This document shows positions 16,086 to 24,992 of a stretch of 64,000 nt of DNA, in pieces. Below the pieces are notes generated by a model. The model had not been told where the DNA came from. It worked only from the letters and a program-made list of their open reading frames with translations, and did no database searches. Positions within the stretch are counted from its first letter, which is position 1. Each line of letters begins with the position of its first letter. A program made the position numbers and the translations under genes. The stretch is from Flavobacterium chungbukense (GTDB taxonomy: Bacteria > Bacteroidota > Bacteroidia > Flavobacteriales > Flavobacteriaceae), in contig NZ_JAJGZV010000001.1 in assembly GCF_020805785.1 (NCBI RefSeq), forward strand, positions 186,001-250,000, given 5' to 3'.

Positions 16086-17360
16086 TTAATTTCCAATTGC
16101 TATTGTATTGTTTGTGCTAGCTCTAAAATCTGGATTTCCTTTAATATTTGGCGTTGCAAATAATTCTGTATTTTTCATTTTAGTGTATTCTAAACCAGAA
16201 TTTGGGTTGTAAAAATTTTGAATAGAATCATTACTGCTTGCCGATTCGCTTGTAATTCCGCCATTGCAATTATTTACAATTGTGTTTTTAAAACTCATTT
16301 TCGAAAGATTTACATCTCCATTTCCAATAGCACCTTCTAATAAAACAAAAGGAGAAAAACCAGAAATAATACTATTGTTTAAACTGAAAAATGTATTTTC
16401 TTTTATAAAAATAGATTCTCTAACCAAGCCTTGATTGTTTTCTTCTAAGTTGACTAAAGTAATGTTGTTGGCGTTTATTTTAGTCATTTTTTTAGTCATA
16501 TCTGTAGTAGCTACTTTTTCATACGAATCTACTTCAAAGCATCTTGATCCCGAAATATCTGAAGAAAAAGGGTGACGAACCGCAATACTGTTAGAAATGT
16601 TGATTTGTGCACCTTGCGTAAAATCAAAATCATCGTCTGTTGTTCTGTACGAAATTAAATTAGTCATATTCAAATCTCCTCCATAACATTCAAAAGAATC
16701 ATCATTAGAAAAACTGATCTGAATGTTGCTTAAAAGAGTTTTTCTTCCAATTCCAGCCAGAGAAAGACCATTCAATTCTTTTGTAGAGCTTAATTTTCTT
16801 CCAGCATATTCGATACGGACAAATTTTAAAATTCCTGAATTATCTTCTGGATCTTGACCGCCGTAATGATTTAAGTTTGCTTCTAAATCAAAAGGTAAAG
16901 TATGCACACCGCCAAGAGAGTTTATTGGAGCTTTTCCTAAAACAATAATCCCACCCCAGTCACCAGGTTTTCTTAGGTTTTTTTCTTTATTTGATGTAAA
17001 TACGATAGGATCTGTTTCTAAACCTTCAGCAAGGATTTTTGCTCCATTAGTAATTACAAGAGTTCCACACGTTTTATCATCACCACGAATAACTGTTCCA
17101 GGCTCGATCGTTAAAACAGCATTATTGGTAACATACACAACACCAACTAATTGATAAGTATTTCTTTTTACTAATCTAGTGTCTTTATCTATTGTTCCAG
17201 CAATAATGTTTGTTGCTTCGTTGTATTCCATTTTAGCAGGATTAAAATTGGTCCAATTATTCATCCAGTTGTTGGTGCCAATAATTCCTTTTGGTTGTTG
17301 AGCGTGTGAGAAAAAGCTGATAGTAAAGATAATTAGGGCAATACGTAATTTTGTTTTCAT
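16086..17360 (-). CDS. Secreted beta-helix-like protein of unknown function
   Basis: A 424-residue exported protein: MKTKLRIALIIFTISFFSHAQ is a signal peptide cut after Ala-Gln. Residues about 60-110 show the frequent Bacteroidetes motif YQLVGVVYVTNNAVLTIEPGTVIRGD, followed by WGGIIVLGKAPIN. Asn/Ser-rich rungs (LSNIQISFSNDDSFECYGG, ISNSIAVRH) suggest a right-handed parallel beta-helix. No polysaccharide-lyase catalytic motif and no sorting domain are recognised. It ends near the trp leader region. Function unassigned; it is probably surface or periplasmic. Confidence 0.7.
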   Translation of the reverse strand: MKTKLRIALIIFTISFFSHAQQPKGIIGTNNWMNNWTNFNPAKMEYNEATNIIAGTIDKDTRLVKRNTYQLVGVVYVTNNAVLTIEPGTVIRGDDKTCGTLVITNGAKILAEGLETDPIVFTSNKEKNLRKPGDWGGIIVLGKAPINSLGGVHTLPFDLEANLNHYGGQDPEDNSGILKFVRIEYAGRKLSSTKELNGLSLAGIGRKTLLSNIQISFSNDDSFECYGGDLNMTNLISYRTTDDDFDFTQGAQINISNSIAVRHPFSSDISGSRCFEVDSYEKVATTDMTKKMTKINANNITLVNLEENNQGLVRESIFIKENTFFSLNNSIISGFSPFVLLEGAIGNGDVNLSKMSFKNTIVNNCNGGITSESASSNDSIQNFYNPNSGLEYTKMKNTELFATPNIKGNPDFRASTNNTIAIGN

Positions 17361-17503
17361 AACTATGATTTGGATTTCTAGTTTTTGATTTTTTTAATTG
17401 TCCCAAAATTAGAAGCCCTATGTTAATCAAAGTCCTGATGTTTATTACGAATGCGTTAGTTTAGTATTAAGAATGTTAAGCTTATGAAAAGTTTTATAAA
17501 AAA

Positions 17504-17539
17504 ATAAACCCCGGCTGTTTAAATAACGCCGGGGTTTAT
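17504..17539 (-). terminator. Terminator after yceI-like gene
   Basis: A 12-bp GC-rich perfect stem ATAAACCCCGGC/GCCGGGGTTTAT with a 12-nt loop. On the minus strand it lies 29 nt after the YceI stop codon and is followed by a T-rich tract. Confidence 0.88.
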
Positions 17540-17568
17540 TATATTTTTGAATTAGTAAGTCTAAAAAA

Positions 17569-18135
17569 TTAGAATTTTAAAGATACTGCTAATTCGAATT
17601 CGTCATTGATAGTTTTGTCTCCTAAACCTTCGAAGAAACTACCTGAACCGTATTTAATATCGTATTTAGTTCTGTCAACTTTGAAAGCAGTTGTAGCAGT
17701 GTTTCCTTTTACAGTAATGTCAAAAGTTACTGGTTTAGTAATTCCTTTGATAGTTAAATCTGCAGTTGCAGTATAAACATCAGCAGATTTTGCACCGATT
17801 TTTTTGATAACTAATTTTGAAGTTGGGAATTTTTCAGTTCCGAAGAAATCGTCAGCTTTTAAGTGCCCGTTTAATTTTCCTTGGTATTCTCCAGTTAAAT
17901 CTGTAGAAGTTAATGAAGTCATGTCAACAGTAAAGCTACCACCAACTAATTTGTTTCCTTTTAAAACTACAGCTCCATCTTTGAAGTTTACAGTTCCAGA
18001 GTGCTCTCCAGTTACTTTTTTACCTACCCATTTAATAGTAGACGCTTTTACGTCGATTTTCTTAGTTTGTGCGTTTACTGAGATACCAGCTGCTGCTACG
18101 AATAATGCTATTGCAATTGTTTTTAAATTTTTCAT
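17569..18135 (-). CDS. YceI-family periplasmic protein
   Basis: A 188-residue protein with signal peptide MKNLKTIAIALFVAAAGISVNAQ (start at 18135, just before the hydrophobic stretch) and one YceI beta-barrel domain (IDVKASTIKWVGKKVTGEHSGTVNFKDG through GKTINDEFELAVSLKF-like ending). The YceI lipocalin-like fold binds polyisoprenoids or related hydrophobic ligands. It lies 31 nt after the nitroreductase gene and forms the third gene of a MarR-led operon, so it is likely induced with it. Confidence 0.92.
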   Translation of the reverse strand: MKNLKTIAIALFVAAAGISVNAQTKKIDVKASTIKWVGKKVTGEHSGTVNFKDGAVVLKGNKLVGGSFTVDMTSLTSTDLTGEYQGKLNGHLKADDFFGTEKFPTSKLVIKKIGAKSADVYTATADLTIKGITKPVTFDITVKGNTATTAFKVDRTKYDIKYGSGSFFEGLGDKTINDEFELAVSLKF

Positions 18136-18166
18136 GTTGTAAAATTTGAATTTGATTAATAAATAA

Positions 18167-18799
18167 TTATAGTGTGATAAATAATTCTTCTTGAGATTTT
18201 CTAACTTTTTTGTAATGCTGAGTGTCGTCCTCATCATGTCTGTAACCTACAGTTGCAATAACTGAAGCGTTTAAACCTAATTTATCGAAACCTAAGATTT
18301 CGTTGAATTGTGCTGGATTGAAACCTTCCATTGGAGTAGCATCGATTTTTAATTCTGCTGCAGCTGCCAATAAAGTTCCTAAAGCAATATACGTTTGTTT
18401 TGCTGTCCAGATGTTTTTATTTTCTTGAGATAAGTTTGAAATTACATTATTCATCATATCCGCAAATCCGCCTAAAGCTTCTGTTGGAAGACCTCTTGTT
18501 TCGCTAATATTTTTGATATAAGCTGAAACAGATTCTGGTCCTGCATTTAAGTCGTTAGCAAATATAAACAATTGAGAAGCATCAGTAATTTGAGTTTGCC
18601 CGTAAGCAGCTGCTTTTAATTGTTCTCTAATTTCTGGATTTTCTACAACTACCACTTTAAATGGTTGTAATCCGTACGAAGAAGCAGCTAATCTCACAGC
18701 TTCTTTCAAAGTATTTAAATCAGCATCAGAGATTTTTTTTGTTGCATCAAATTTTTTTGTAGCATATCTCCAATTAAGATTTTCTAAAATTGTGCTCAT
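18167..18799 (-). CDS. NAD(P)H-dependent nitroreductase-family oxidoreductase
   Basis: A 210-residue FMN enzyme of the nitroreductase superfamily. The N-terminal LNWRYATKKFD (RYATK FMN contact), the middle LRLAASSYGLQPFKVVVV and the C-terminal DATPMEGFNPAQFNEILG are typical of NfsB-like enzymes. It probably reduces quinones or nitro compounds with NAD(P)H in the cytoplasm. The gene starts 4 nt after the MarR gene, strongly suggesting it is the regulator's main target. Confidence 0.9.
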   Translation of the reverse strand: MSTILENLNWRYATKKFDATKKISDADLNTLKEAVRLAASSYGLQPFKVVVVENPEIREQLKAAAYGQTQITDASQLFIFANDLNAGPESVSAYIKNISETRGLPTEALGGFADMMNNVISNLSQENKNIWTAKQTYIALGTLLAAAAELKIDATPMEGFNPAQFNEILGFDKLGLNASVIATVGYRHDEDDTQHYKKVRKSQEELFITL

Positions 18800-18803
18800 A
18801 GTT

Positions 18804-19265
18804 TTAATTTTGTTGAGTTCGGTATTTTTCTAATAATTTGTTTAATAATTCTAATTCTTCCTGACTTATATTCTCCGCAAATGCGCGTTCATGTGCATCT
18901 ACTTTCGGATCTAATTCTTTTAAAACATCTAATCCTTTTTGTGTAATCAAAACTTCGATTTTACGTCGATTGTCGGGACAGACATTTCTTGTAACGAATT
19001 CTTTCAGTAATAATTTGTCAACTAATCGGGTTGTGTTACTCGTTTTAGCCAACATACGTTCTTGTATCACACACATATTAGCAGGATTTCCTTTTTGTCC
19101 TCTTAATATACGCAGCACATTATATTGTTCTCCAGACAAATCATACGGTTTTATCAACTCGTTGAAATGATCCTGAATCACATTTTGTGTGTACATGATA
19201 TTCAGAATAACTTTTTTCGCATTATCCATCTTAACTGTACTCTTAATAACCTCTTCAATTGTCAT
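18804..19265 (-). CDS. MarR-family transcriptional regulator
   Basis: A 153-residue winged-helix regulator starting MTIEEVIKSTVKMDNAKK. The DNA-binding region is LSGEQYNVLRILRGQKGNPANMCVIQERMLAKTSNTTRLVDKLLLKEFVTRNVCPDNRRKIEVLITQKG, the MarR helix-wing pattern with the conserved DxRxxxxxLT-like core. The start at 19265 is preferred to 19331, which lies inside an operator palindrome. It heads an operon with a nitroreductase and a YceI protein and probably represses it until a phenolic or quinone-like ligand or oxidation releases it; Cys residues at the ANMC and RNVC positions could be redox-sensitive. Confidence 0.92.
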   Translation of the reverse strand: MTIEEVIKSTVKMDNAKKVILNIMYTQNVIQDHFNELIKPYDLSGEQYNVLRILRGQKGNPANMCVIQERMLAKTSNTTRLVDKLLLKEFVTRNVCPDNRRKIEVLITQKGLDVLKELDPKVDAHERAFAENISQEELELLNKLLEKYRTQQN

Positions 19266-19280
19266 AGTCGTAAGTGTATA

Positions 19281-19326
19281 ATTTGTATATACAAATGTAG
19301 AACTTTTAATAGTTGTATATACAAGT
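19281..19326 (-). promoter_or_regulatory. MarR promoter with two operator palindromes
   Basis: A perfect 16-bp palindrome ATTTGTATATACAAAT (19281-19296) and a second with a perfect 12-bp core TTGTATATACAA (19313-19324) are 30 bp apart centre to centre. The minus-strand -7 box TACATTTG (19292-19299) and -33 TTG (19322-19324, 22-bp spacer) each fall in one palindrome, so binding would occlude the promoter. Confidence 0.85.
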
Positions 19327-19562
19327 TTCATGTTAAAATTTTGTTAATTGATAAAATATTGAATGTTTGCGCGTTCAATTTGAACTTTTAATATAATAAA
19401 AGTAACGTATTTTTTAATTTTAAAGTATTGATATTTTGATGTTTAACTTAAATTTAAAATTGAAAAATCTGTGGAATCGAAAAATGTTGTAAAAATGGCT
19501 TTTGTAAGACAAATAAAAATGTAATTCAGCTAAATGATTAAAAATCAGTTCAAATTCAAGTT

Positions 19563-21140
19563 CTACTGAAACTCAGGAAGCAAAAATCCTTTGGCAATTA
19601 CTGAAAAATTTGAAATTTCTTTTCTGATCCAATCTTCATCATGACTTAATTCTTTAGCAAGCAAACGCGCTATTTTTTCTGAGACCTCAATAGCCGCTCT
19701 CGCATCTAAAAAAAGTAAACGAACACGTCTTGCCAGAATATCATCAACAGTTCTAGCCATTTCATGACGAATTGCCCAAACGACTTCTGCCATTGTAAAT
19801 TCGTGATTAGGGTGCAGCTTTTCTTTTAACTCAGGTTCGTTTTGTTGTAATTGCTGTATTTTTTTAATATCGCTACCATATATATATAAATGATTTTCAC
19901 GATCAAGATTAGTCGTTGGTTTGTTTCCGTGAATAGATAAGTGTTCTGTAATGCATGATTTTTTAGGAAGTTTTCCTTTTAGGATACCAGTGTTTATTAT
20001 TTCTTCAGCCATTTTTCTATACGTTGTCCATTTTCCGCCAGTAATGGTTATTAAACCTGTTTCTGAAACAATAATTTTATGACTCCTAGAAACTTCTTTG
20101 GTGCTTTTTCCTTCTTCCTTTGGCGCTGCGAGCGGGCGTAAGCCTGCAAAAACGGAAAGTACATCGGCTCTTGTAGGTTTTTTTGCTAAAAATCGTTGTG
20201 CAGTTTCTAAAACAAATTGAATTTCGCTTTCTAAAGCAATTGGTTCTAAACTTTGTTTCTTTATCAAAGTATCAGTTGTACCAACTACAATACGATTGTG
20301 CCAAGGAACTGCAAATAATACCCTTCCGTCTTTCGTTTTCGGAATCATCAAGGCATTTTCGCCAGGCAAAAATGATTTGTCAAACACCAGATGTATTCCC
20401 TGACTTGGAACAATATATTTTTTATAAACCGCATCATTTAATTTCATGATGGCATTAGTAAATACTCCAGTCGCATTTATTACTACTAAACCTTTTATTT
20501 TATAAGTAATTTCATTTTCTTGATCGATTACCTCAACGCCAATAATCCGATTGTGGTCATCTTTTAGCAAGTTCGTTACTTTAGTATAATTTAAAACACA
20601 AGCTCCGTTTTCTACAGCAGTCTGCGCAAGATTAATGGCGAGACGAGAATCATCAAATTGTCCGTCGTGATAAATAACACCGTTGATAAGACCATTTTCT
20701 TCTACGTTGGGAAGCATTTCAATAGTTTTCTTTTTTGAAAGATATTTTGAACTTCCTAAACTCAAACAACCGGATAATAAATCGTAAATTTTTAAACCAA
20801 TAGTATAAATAAAACCACTCAAATAATGATAATTCGGAATAACAAACAATTGGTTTTTTACTAAATGACTAGCATTTTGAGCCAGTAAACCTCTTTCTTT
20901 CAGTGCCTCTCTTACTAAATGAACATTTCCCTGTTCTAAATAACGCACTCCGCCATGAACCAATTTTGTACTTCTGCTCGAAGTTCCTTTTGCAAAATCT
21001 ACAGCTTCAAATAAGATGGTTTTATAGCCACGACTTGCCGCATCAATCGCAGTTCCGAGTCCGCTCGCGCCACCGCCTATAATTATTACGTCCCATTTTT
21101 CGGTATTCTTTAGTTTGGCTAGTTGTTCGGAACGATTCAT
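19563..21140 (-). CDS. glpD: Glycerol-3-phosphate dehydrogenase (FAD, aerobic)
   Basis: A 525-residue flavoprotein oxidising glycerol-3-phosphate to dihydroxyacetone phosphate at the membrane and passing electrons to quinone. The N-terminal WDVIIIGGGASGLGTAIDAASRG is the FAD-binding beta-alpha-beta motif. KGTSSRSTKLVHGGVRYLEQGN and TITGGKWTTYRKMAEE are GlpD signatures. Full length. It is a single gene between a MarR operator region and repeats; no glpF or glpK is adjacent. Confidence 0.95.
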   Translation of the reverse strand: MNRSEQLAKLKNTEKWDVIIIGGGASGLGTAIDAASRGYKTILFEAVDFAKGTSSRSTKLVHGGVRYLEQGNVHLVREALKERGLLAQNASHLVKNQLFVIPNYHYLSGFIYTIGLKIYDLLSGCLSLGSSKYLSKKKTIEMLPNVEENGLINGVIYHDGQFDDSRLAINLAQTAVENGACVLNYTKVTNLLKDDHNRIIGVEVIDQENEITYKIKGLVVINATGVFTNAIMKLNDAVYKKYIVPSQGIHLVFDKSFLPGENALMIPKTKDGRVLFAVPWHNRIVVGTTDTLIKKQSLEPIALESEIQFVLETAQRFLAKKPTRADVLSVFAGLRPLAAPKEEGKSTKEVSRSHKIIVSETGLITITGGKWTTYRKMAEEIINTGILKGKLPKKSCITEHLSIHGNKPTTNLDRENHLYIYGSDIKKIQQLQQNEPELKEKLHPNHEFTMAEVVWAIRHEMARTVDDILARRVRLLFLDARAAIEVSEKIARLLAKELSHDEDWIRKEISNFSVIAKGFLLPEFQ

Positions 21141-21202
21141 TTTATATTTGAAATATTGTTTAAAGCAAACTTAACGAAATGAAATTAAAAATAGATGAAG
21201 AA

Positions 21203-21378
21203 ATATTCCTTAGGAATATCTCGTCGGTAGAAAAATATAATATCGTATTGTGTTGTGTCCTGTAAGGACATTTGTTTTTTTTAAATGGGATATTCAATCG
21301 TTAATCATACATTCCTACGGAACGTGTAAATGGAATTCAAATTTAATTTCTACCGACCAGACATTCCTACGGAATGAA
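21203..21378. repeat. Composite repeat with ATTCCTACGGAATG units
   Basis: The gap upstream of glpD holds short palindromes (ATATTCCTTAGGAATAT, TGTCCTGTAAGGACA, ATTCCTACGGAA, and CATTCCTACGGAATG). They are enclosed by an inverted pair, CGTCGGTAGAAAA near 21222 and TTTCTACCGACC near 21346. This looks like a non-coding, folded repeat element; no frame of note. Confidence 0.75.
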
Positions 21379-21395
21379 TAGGTTCTTAAAATACA

Positions 21396-21429
21396 AAACC
21401 CGACAGTTAAAAAAAAACTATCGGGTTTG
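21396..21429 (-). terminator. Terminator after the YeeE pair
   Basis: A 12-bp stem (AAACCCGACAGT with ACTATCGGGTTT, one G-U pair in the minus-strand RNA) has an A-rich loop and a T-rich 3' side on the minus strand. It lies about 50 nt after the stop of the YeeE-type gene at 21480. Confidence 0.8.
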
Positions 21430-21479
21430 TTACGTTTTCCAACTTGAAACCTGAAACAAATAAAATTGTAGCAAATTTT

Positions 21480-21956
21480 TTAGTGAGGCAGTTTATCTTT
21501 AATCAACCCATAGACCCAAGTTCCAGCAATGGCACTTACTAAAGTAACTACAATTACGGTTGCGCCTGTACCAATTTGAGCAAAAAGCGGACCTGGACAA
21601 GCTCCAGTAATTGCCCATCCGAAACCGAATAATAATCCGCCGTAAATTTGACCTTTGTTGAAAGTTTTTGGCTGGATTTCTATTTTTTCTCCCTGAAGGG
21701 TTTTGATATTGAATTTTTTAATTAATTGGACTGATATTAATCCAACTACAACAGCACATCCGATTACGCCATACATATGGAATGATTCTAGGTGAAACAT
21801 TTCCTGAATTCGAAACCAGCTTATAATTTCTGCTTTTACGAATACAATTCCGAAAAATATGCCGACGATTAAATATTTAATATTCTCGAATGCATTTTCT
21901 TTTTTATGACTTGCGTTAATTCCTTCGCTGTCGGTATTTTTATTTTCTAAACTCAT
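21480..21956 (-). CDS. YeeE/YedE-family (DUF6691) membrane protein
   Basis: A 158-residue inner-membrane protein with four hydrophobic segments. The conserved block GGLLFGFGWAITGACPGPLFAQIG contains the GxCPG-type cysteine motif of the sulfur-compound transporter family. Many Bacteroidetes carry a pair of such half-size proteins, and this one follows the other half by 12 nt. Probably imports or handles thiosulfate or another sulfur species with the adjacent persulfide-processing enzyme; substrate by inference. Confidence 0.88.
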   Translation of the reverse strand: MSLENKNTDSEGINASHKKENAFENIKYLIVGIFFGIVFVKAEIISWFRIQEMFHLESFHMYGVIGCAVVVGLISVQLIKKFNIKTLQGEKIEIQPKTFNKGQIYGGLLFGFGWAITGACPGPLFAQIGTGATVIVVTLVSAIAGTWVYGLIKDKLPH

Positions 21957-21968
21957 TTTATTAGAATT

Positions 21969-22538
21969 TTAAAGTGAAAGAATATAAGGTAAAATCAAAA
22001 GTGACATTACAAAACCACCAATCATGAAGCAGATTGTAGCGACCAATGAAGGCCATTGTAAGTTTGATAATCCCATAATCGCGTGTCCGCTTGTGCAACC
22101 GCCGGCGTAACGTGTTCCGAAACCAACTAAAAATCCGCCGACAACCATCATAATGAATCCGCGAAGTGTCAATAAACTTTCCCAAGAAAATAATTGTACA
22201 GGAACTAATCCAGTGTGATCTGTAATTCCGTAACCAGCTAATTGCTCAGAAAGTTCTGGAGAAATAACAACCGCATTTGGATTAGAAAGGAAATAAGCAG
22301 CGATTACACCGCCTAAAAATATTCCGAAAACAAAGAATAAATTCCAGCTTTCTTTTTTCCAATCGTATTTAAAAAAGGAAATATTTGCAGGAATACAAGC
22401 CGCACAAATATGACGAAGTGAAGAACTAATTCCGAAAGATTTATTTCCGATAATTAATAAAATTGGAACTGTTAATCCAATCAACGGACCAGCAACATAC
22501 CAAGGCCAAGGTTCTCTCAAAATTTCTAGTAAACTCAT
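21969..22538 (-). CDS. YeeE/YedE-family membrane protein
   Basis: A 189-residue inner-membrane protein with about five hydrophobic segments. GFLVGFGTRYAGGCTSGHAIMGLSNLQ is the hallmark cysteine-containing motif of YeeE/YedE sulfur transporters. Another Cys-rich stretch (SLRHICAACIPANISFF) is near residue 45. It pairs with the following DUF6691 gene. Upstream lies the metallo-beta-lactamase/rhodanese gene, separated by an inverted-repeat element. Confidence 0.9.
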   Translation of the reverse strand: MSLLEILREPWPWYVAGPLIGLTVPILLIIGNKSFGISSSLRHICAACIPANISFFKYDWKKESWNLFFVFGIFLGGVIAAYFLSNPNAVVISPELSEQLAGYGITDHTGLVPVQLFSWESLLTLRGFIMMVVGGFLVGFGTRYAGGCTSGHAIMGLSNLQWPSLVATICFMIGGFVMSLLILPYILSL

Positions 22539-22567
22539 AAATAATTTAAAGATTAAGTATTTTTTTT

Positions 22568-22692
22568 ACCATATAAGTTATATAAGAAATTATAAGTTGG
22601 AGTTTCTTATATAACTTAGAAAAAGTTAAGTAAATATAAGAAGTGGGTTTAAAAACACCCTAGCTGAAATGAACTTATATCGCTTATATGGT
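22568..22692. repeat. ACCATATAAGT inverted repeat, copy 1
   Basis: The left arm ACCATATAAGTTATATAAG and right arm CTTATATCGCTTATATGGT enclose internal ATAAG/CTTAT pairs. It occupies nearly all of the gap between the MBL/rhodanese gene and the YeeE gene. Two further copies lie at 24236 and 24993. Confidence 0.85.
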
Positions 22693-22711
22693 AAAAATTT
22701 ATGTTCAATGT

Positions 22712-24130
22712 TTATGCTTTCAAAACCTTGCTCTGACAAACAAAATCTGATTTTGGGATATCTGTTTTTGAAATTGCTCCAAAACCGCCTTCAACTTCAG
22801 AGAAATTTCTAAATCCACGTGCCTGCAAAATTGAAGCTGCAATCATACTTCTGTAGCCACCAGCACAATGCAGATAAAAATGCTCATTCGGATTAATATC
22901 TTTTACCCAGTCATTAATATAAGCTAAAGGTTTGCTGTAAGCATCTTCGATATGTTCTGCTTCGTATTCGGTTTCTTTACGAATGTCAATTATTTTGTCT
23001 TTTTGAATATCTACTTCATTAGCAAACTGTTCAGCAGTAATTCTATTTACAGAATCTGTTTCGTAACCCGCTTTTTGCCAAGCTTCAAAACCGCCATCCA
23101 AATGTCCTATAATAGTATCAAAACCAACACGACTTAAACGCGTTACGGTTTCTTCTTCCATTCCAGCCGTGGTAATCAAAATAATAGGCTGTTTCACATT
23201 CGCAATTAAAGTTCCAACCCACGGTGCAAAATCACCGTTGATTCCGATATTGATAGATTGCGGAACAAATGCTTTACTAAAATCTGCGGCACTTCTTGTG
23301 TCAAGGATTAAAGCGCCAGTTTCTTCTGCAACAGCTTCAAATTCAGTTACGTTTATGGCTTTCATTCCATTGTGTAAAACAGTTTCAAAGCTTTCGTAAC
23401 CTTGTTTATTCATGGCAACATTCATGCTGAAATAGGCAGGAGGAGGCAATAAACCGTCGGTAACTTCTTTGATGAATTCTTCTTCGGTCATATTAGCTCG
23501 CAATGCATAATTGTTTGCTTTCTGATTTCCGATAGTCGAAACGGTTTCTTTACTCATGTTTTTTCCACAAGCACTTCCTGCACCGTGCGCCGGATAAACG
23601 ATCACATCATCAGCCAAAGTCATGATTTTATCTCTTAACGAATGAAATAAAATTCCAGCCAATTGATCTTGTGTCATTCCCGCCGCTTTTTGAGCTAAGT
23701 CTGGACGTCCAACATCGCCTATAAATAACGTGTCTCCAGAAAAAATAGCATGATCTTTTCCATTTTCGTCAATTAGTAAAAAAGTAGTGCTTTCCATAGT
23801 ATGTCCTGGAGTGTGCAAAACTTTGATGGTGACTTTTCCAAGTTTAAATTCTTGTCCGTCTGTTGCAGAAATGCAGTCAAATTCGCAGGCAGCATTTGGT
23901 CCATAAACGATTGGCGCTCCAGTTTCTTTGCTTAAATCAACGTGTCCTGAAACGAAATCAGCGTGAAAGTGCGTTTCAAAAATATATTTCAATTTTACTC
24001 CGTCACGTTCTAAACGATCTAGGTAAGGTTGCGTTTCTCTAAGCGGATCAATAATGGCCGCTTCGCCATTTGAAGTGATATAGTATGCACCTTGCGCAAG
24101 GCATCCGGTGTAAATTTGCTCTATTTTCAT
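22712..24130 (-). CDS. Persulfide dioxygenase-like MBL hydrolase fused to two rhodanese domains
   Basis: A 472-residue cytoplasmic fusion. Residues about 1-240 are an ETHE1-type metallo-beta-lactamase: metal ligands in ETHFHADFVSGH, TPGHTMEST and SGDTLFIGDVGRPDL. Two rhodanese domains follow. The first (about 255-355) has TTAGMEEETV where the catalytic Cys loop should be, so it looks inactive. The second (about 365-465) keeps the active loop HCAGGYRS. ETHE1 enzymes oxidise glutathione or other persulfides to sulfite; rhodanese moves sulfane sulfur. It is clustered with sulfur transporters, fitting sulfide detoxification. Confidence 0.92.
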   Translation of the reverse strand: MKIEQIYTGCLAQGAYYITSNGEAAIIDPLRETQPYLDRLERDGVKLKYIFETHFHADFVSGHVDLSKETGAPIVYGPNAACEFDCISATDGQEFKLGKVTIKVLHTPGHTMESTTFLLIDENGKDHAIFSGDTLFIGDVGRPDLAQKAAGMTQDQLAGILFHSLRDKIMTLADDVIVYPAHGAGSACGKNMSKETVSTIGNQKANNYALRANMTEEEFIKEVTDGLLPPPAYFSMNVAMNKQGYESFETVLHNGMKAINVTEFEAVAEETGALILDTRSAADFSKAFVPQSINIGINGDFAPWVGTLIANVKQPIILITTAGMEEETVTRLSRVGFDTIIGHLDGGFEAWQKAGYETDSVNRITAEQFANEVDIQKDKIIDIRKETEYEAEHIEDAYSKPLAYINDWVKDINPNEHFYLHCAGGYRSMIAASILQARGFRNFSEVEGGFGAISKTDIPKSDFVCQSKVLKA

Positions 24131-24235
24131 GATAGATATTGTAAAATGATGGGATACAAAGGTAACTTTGTTTTTTAGAAAAATAGGTGACTAATGTTAC
24201 AGAAATTAGGTTTTTGTGTAAAAAAATGTAATTTA

Positions 24236-24343
24236 ACCATATAAGTGATATAAGTTCATTTTTGAAGGAGTTACTTATATGTGTTTCCATTTTTATACGA
24301 TAGTAAGCATCCAGCTTATAATTGCTTATATTACTTAAATGGT
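24236..24343. repeat. ACCATATAAGT inverted repeat, copy 2
   Basis: ACCATATAAGTGATATAAG at the left pairs with CTTATATTACTTAAATGGT at the right. It fills the divergent intergenic region between the MBL/rhodanese gene and the HD hydrolase gene, so it may sit inside or next to both promoters. Confidence 0.85.
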
Positions 24344-24396
24344 AGAAAAAAAACTTTGTATTTTTACAATTCCACAGAATCATTTATAAATTCCTT

Positions 24397-24987
24397 ATGA
24401 ACACACAAGATTTATTAGATCAAATCGCTTTTATAAAAGAAATTGATAAAGTAAAATACATTCAGCGCAAAACGAAACTTTTTAATAGCGACCGCTGCGA
24501 AAATGACGCAGAACACAGCTGGCATTTGGCATTAATGGCGATTGTTTTGGCAGAACATTCAAACGAACCGATTGATGTTCTGAAAGTCGTAAAAATGGTT
24601 TTGATTCATGATATCGTAGAAATCGACGCAGGAGATGTTTTTATTTATGATACTGTGAAAAGTCATGATAATACAGACGAAGAAAGATTAGCGGCAAATA
24701 GAATTTTTGGTCTTTTGCCTAAAAATCAAGCGGAAGAATTAATTGCCATTTGGGAAGAATTTGAAGCAGGAGAAACCAACGAAGCCAAATTTGCAAGATC
24801 GATGGATAGATTAGAACCTTTGTTGCAAAATACTTCTAACAATGGCGGAACTTGGAAAGAGTTTGGAGTGAATTACGATAAGGTTTATGAAAAGAAAAGC
24901 GTAATCAAAAATGGTTCAACATCATTATGGAAGTATGCTGAAGGTTTGATTAATGAGAGTGTTGAAAAGGGGATTTTGAAGAAATAG
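24397..24987 (+). CDS. HD-domain phosphohydrolase (YfbR/HDDC2-like)
   Basis: A 196-residue HD-domain protein. Metal ligands are visible as the first His in NDAEHSWHLALMA, the HD pair in VKMVLIHDIVEIDAGD, and a later Asp in SMDRLEPLLQN. The closest functional relatives are 5'-deoxynucleotidases (YfbR, HDDC2), which hydrolyse deoxynucleoside monophosphates. It is cytoplasmic. It is monocistronic, followed directly by the third ACCATATAAGT repeat. The substrate is by homology. Confidence 0.88.
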   Translation: MNTQDLLDQIAFIKEIDKVKYIQRKTKLFNSDRCENDAEHSWHLALMAIVLAEHSNEPIDVLKVVKMVLIHDIVEIDAGDVFIYDTVKSHDNTDEERLAANRIFGLLPKNQAEELIAIWEEFEAGETNEAKFARSMDRLEPLLQNTSNNGGTWKEFGVNYDKVYEKKSVIKNGSTSLWKYAEGLINESVEKGILKK

Positions 24988-24992
24988 TTTAA

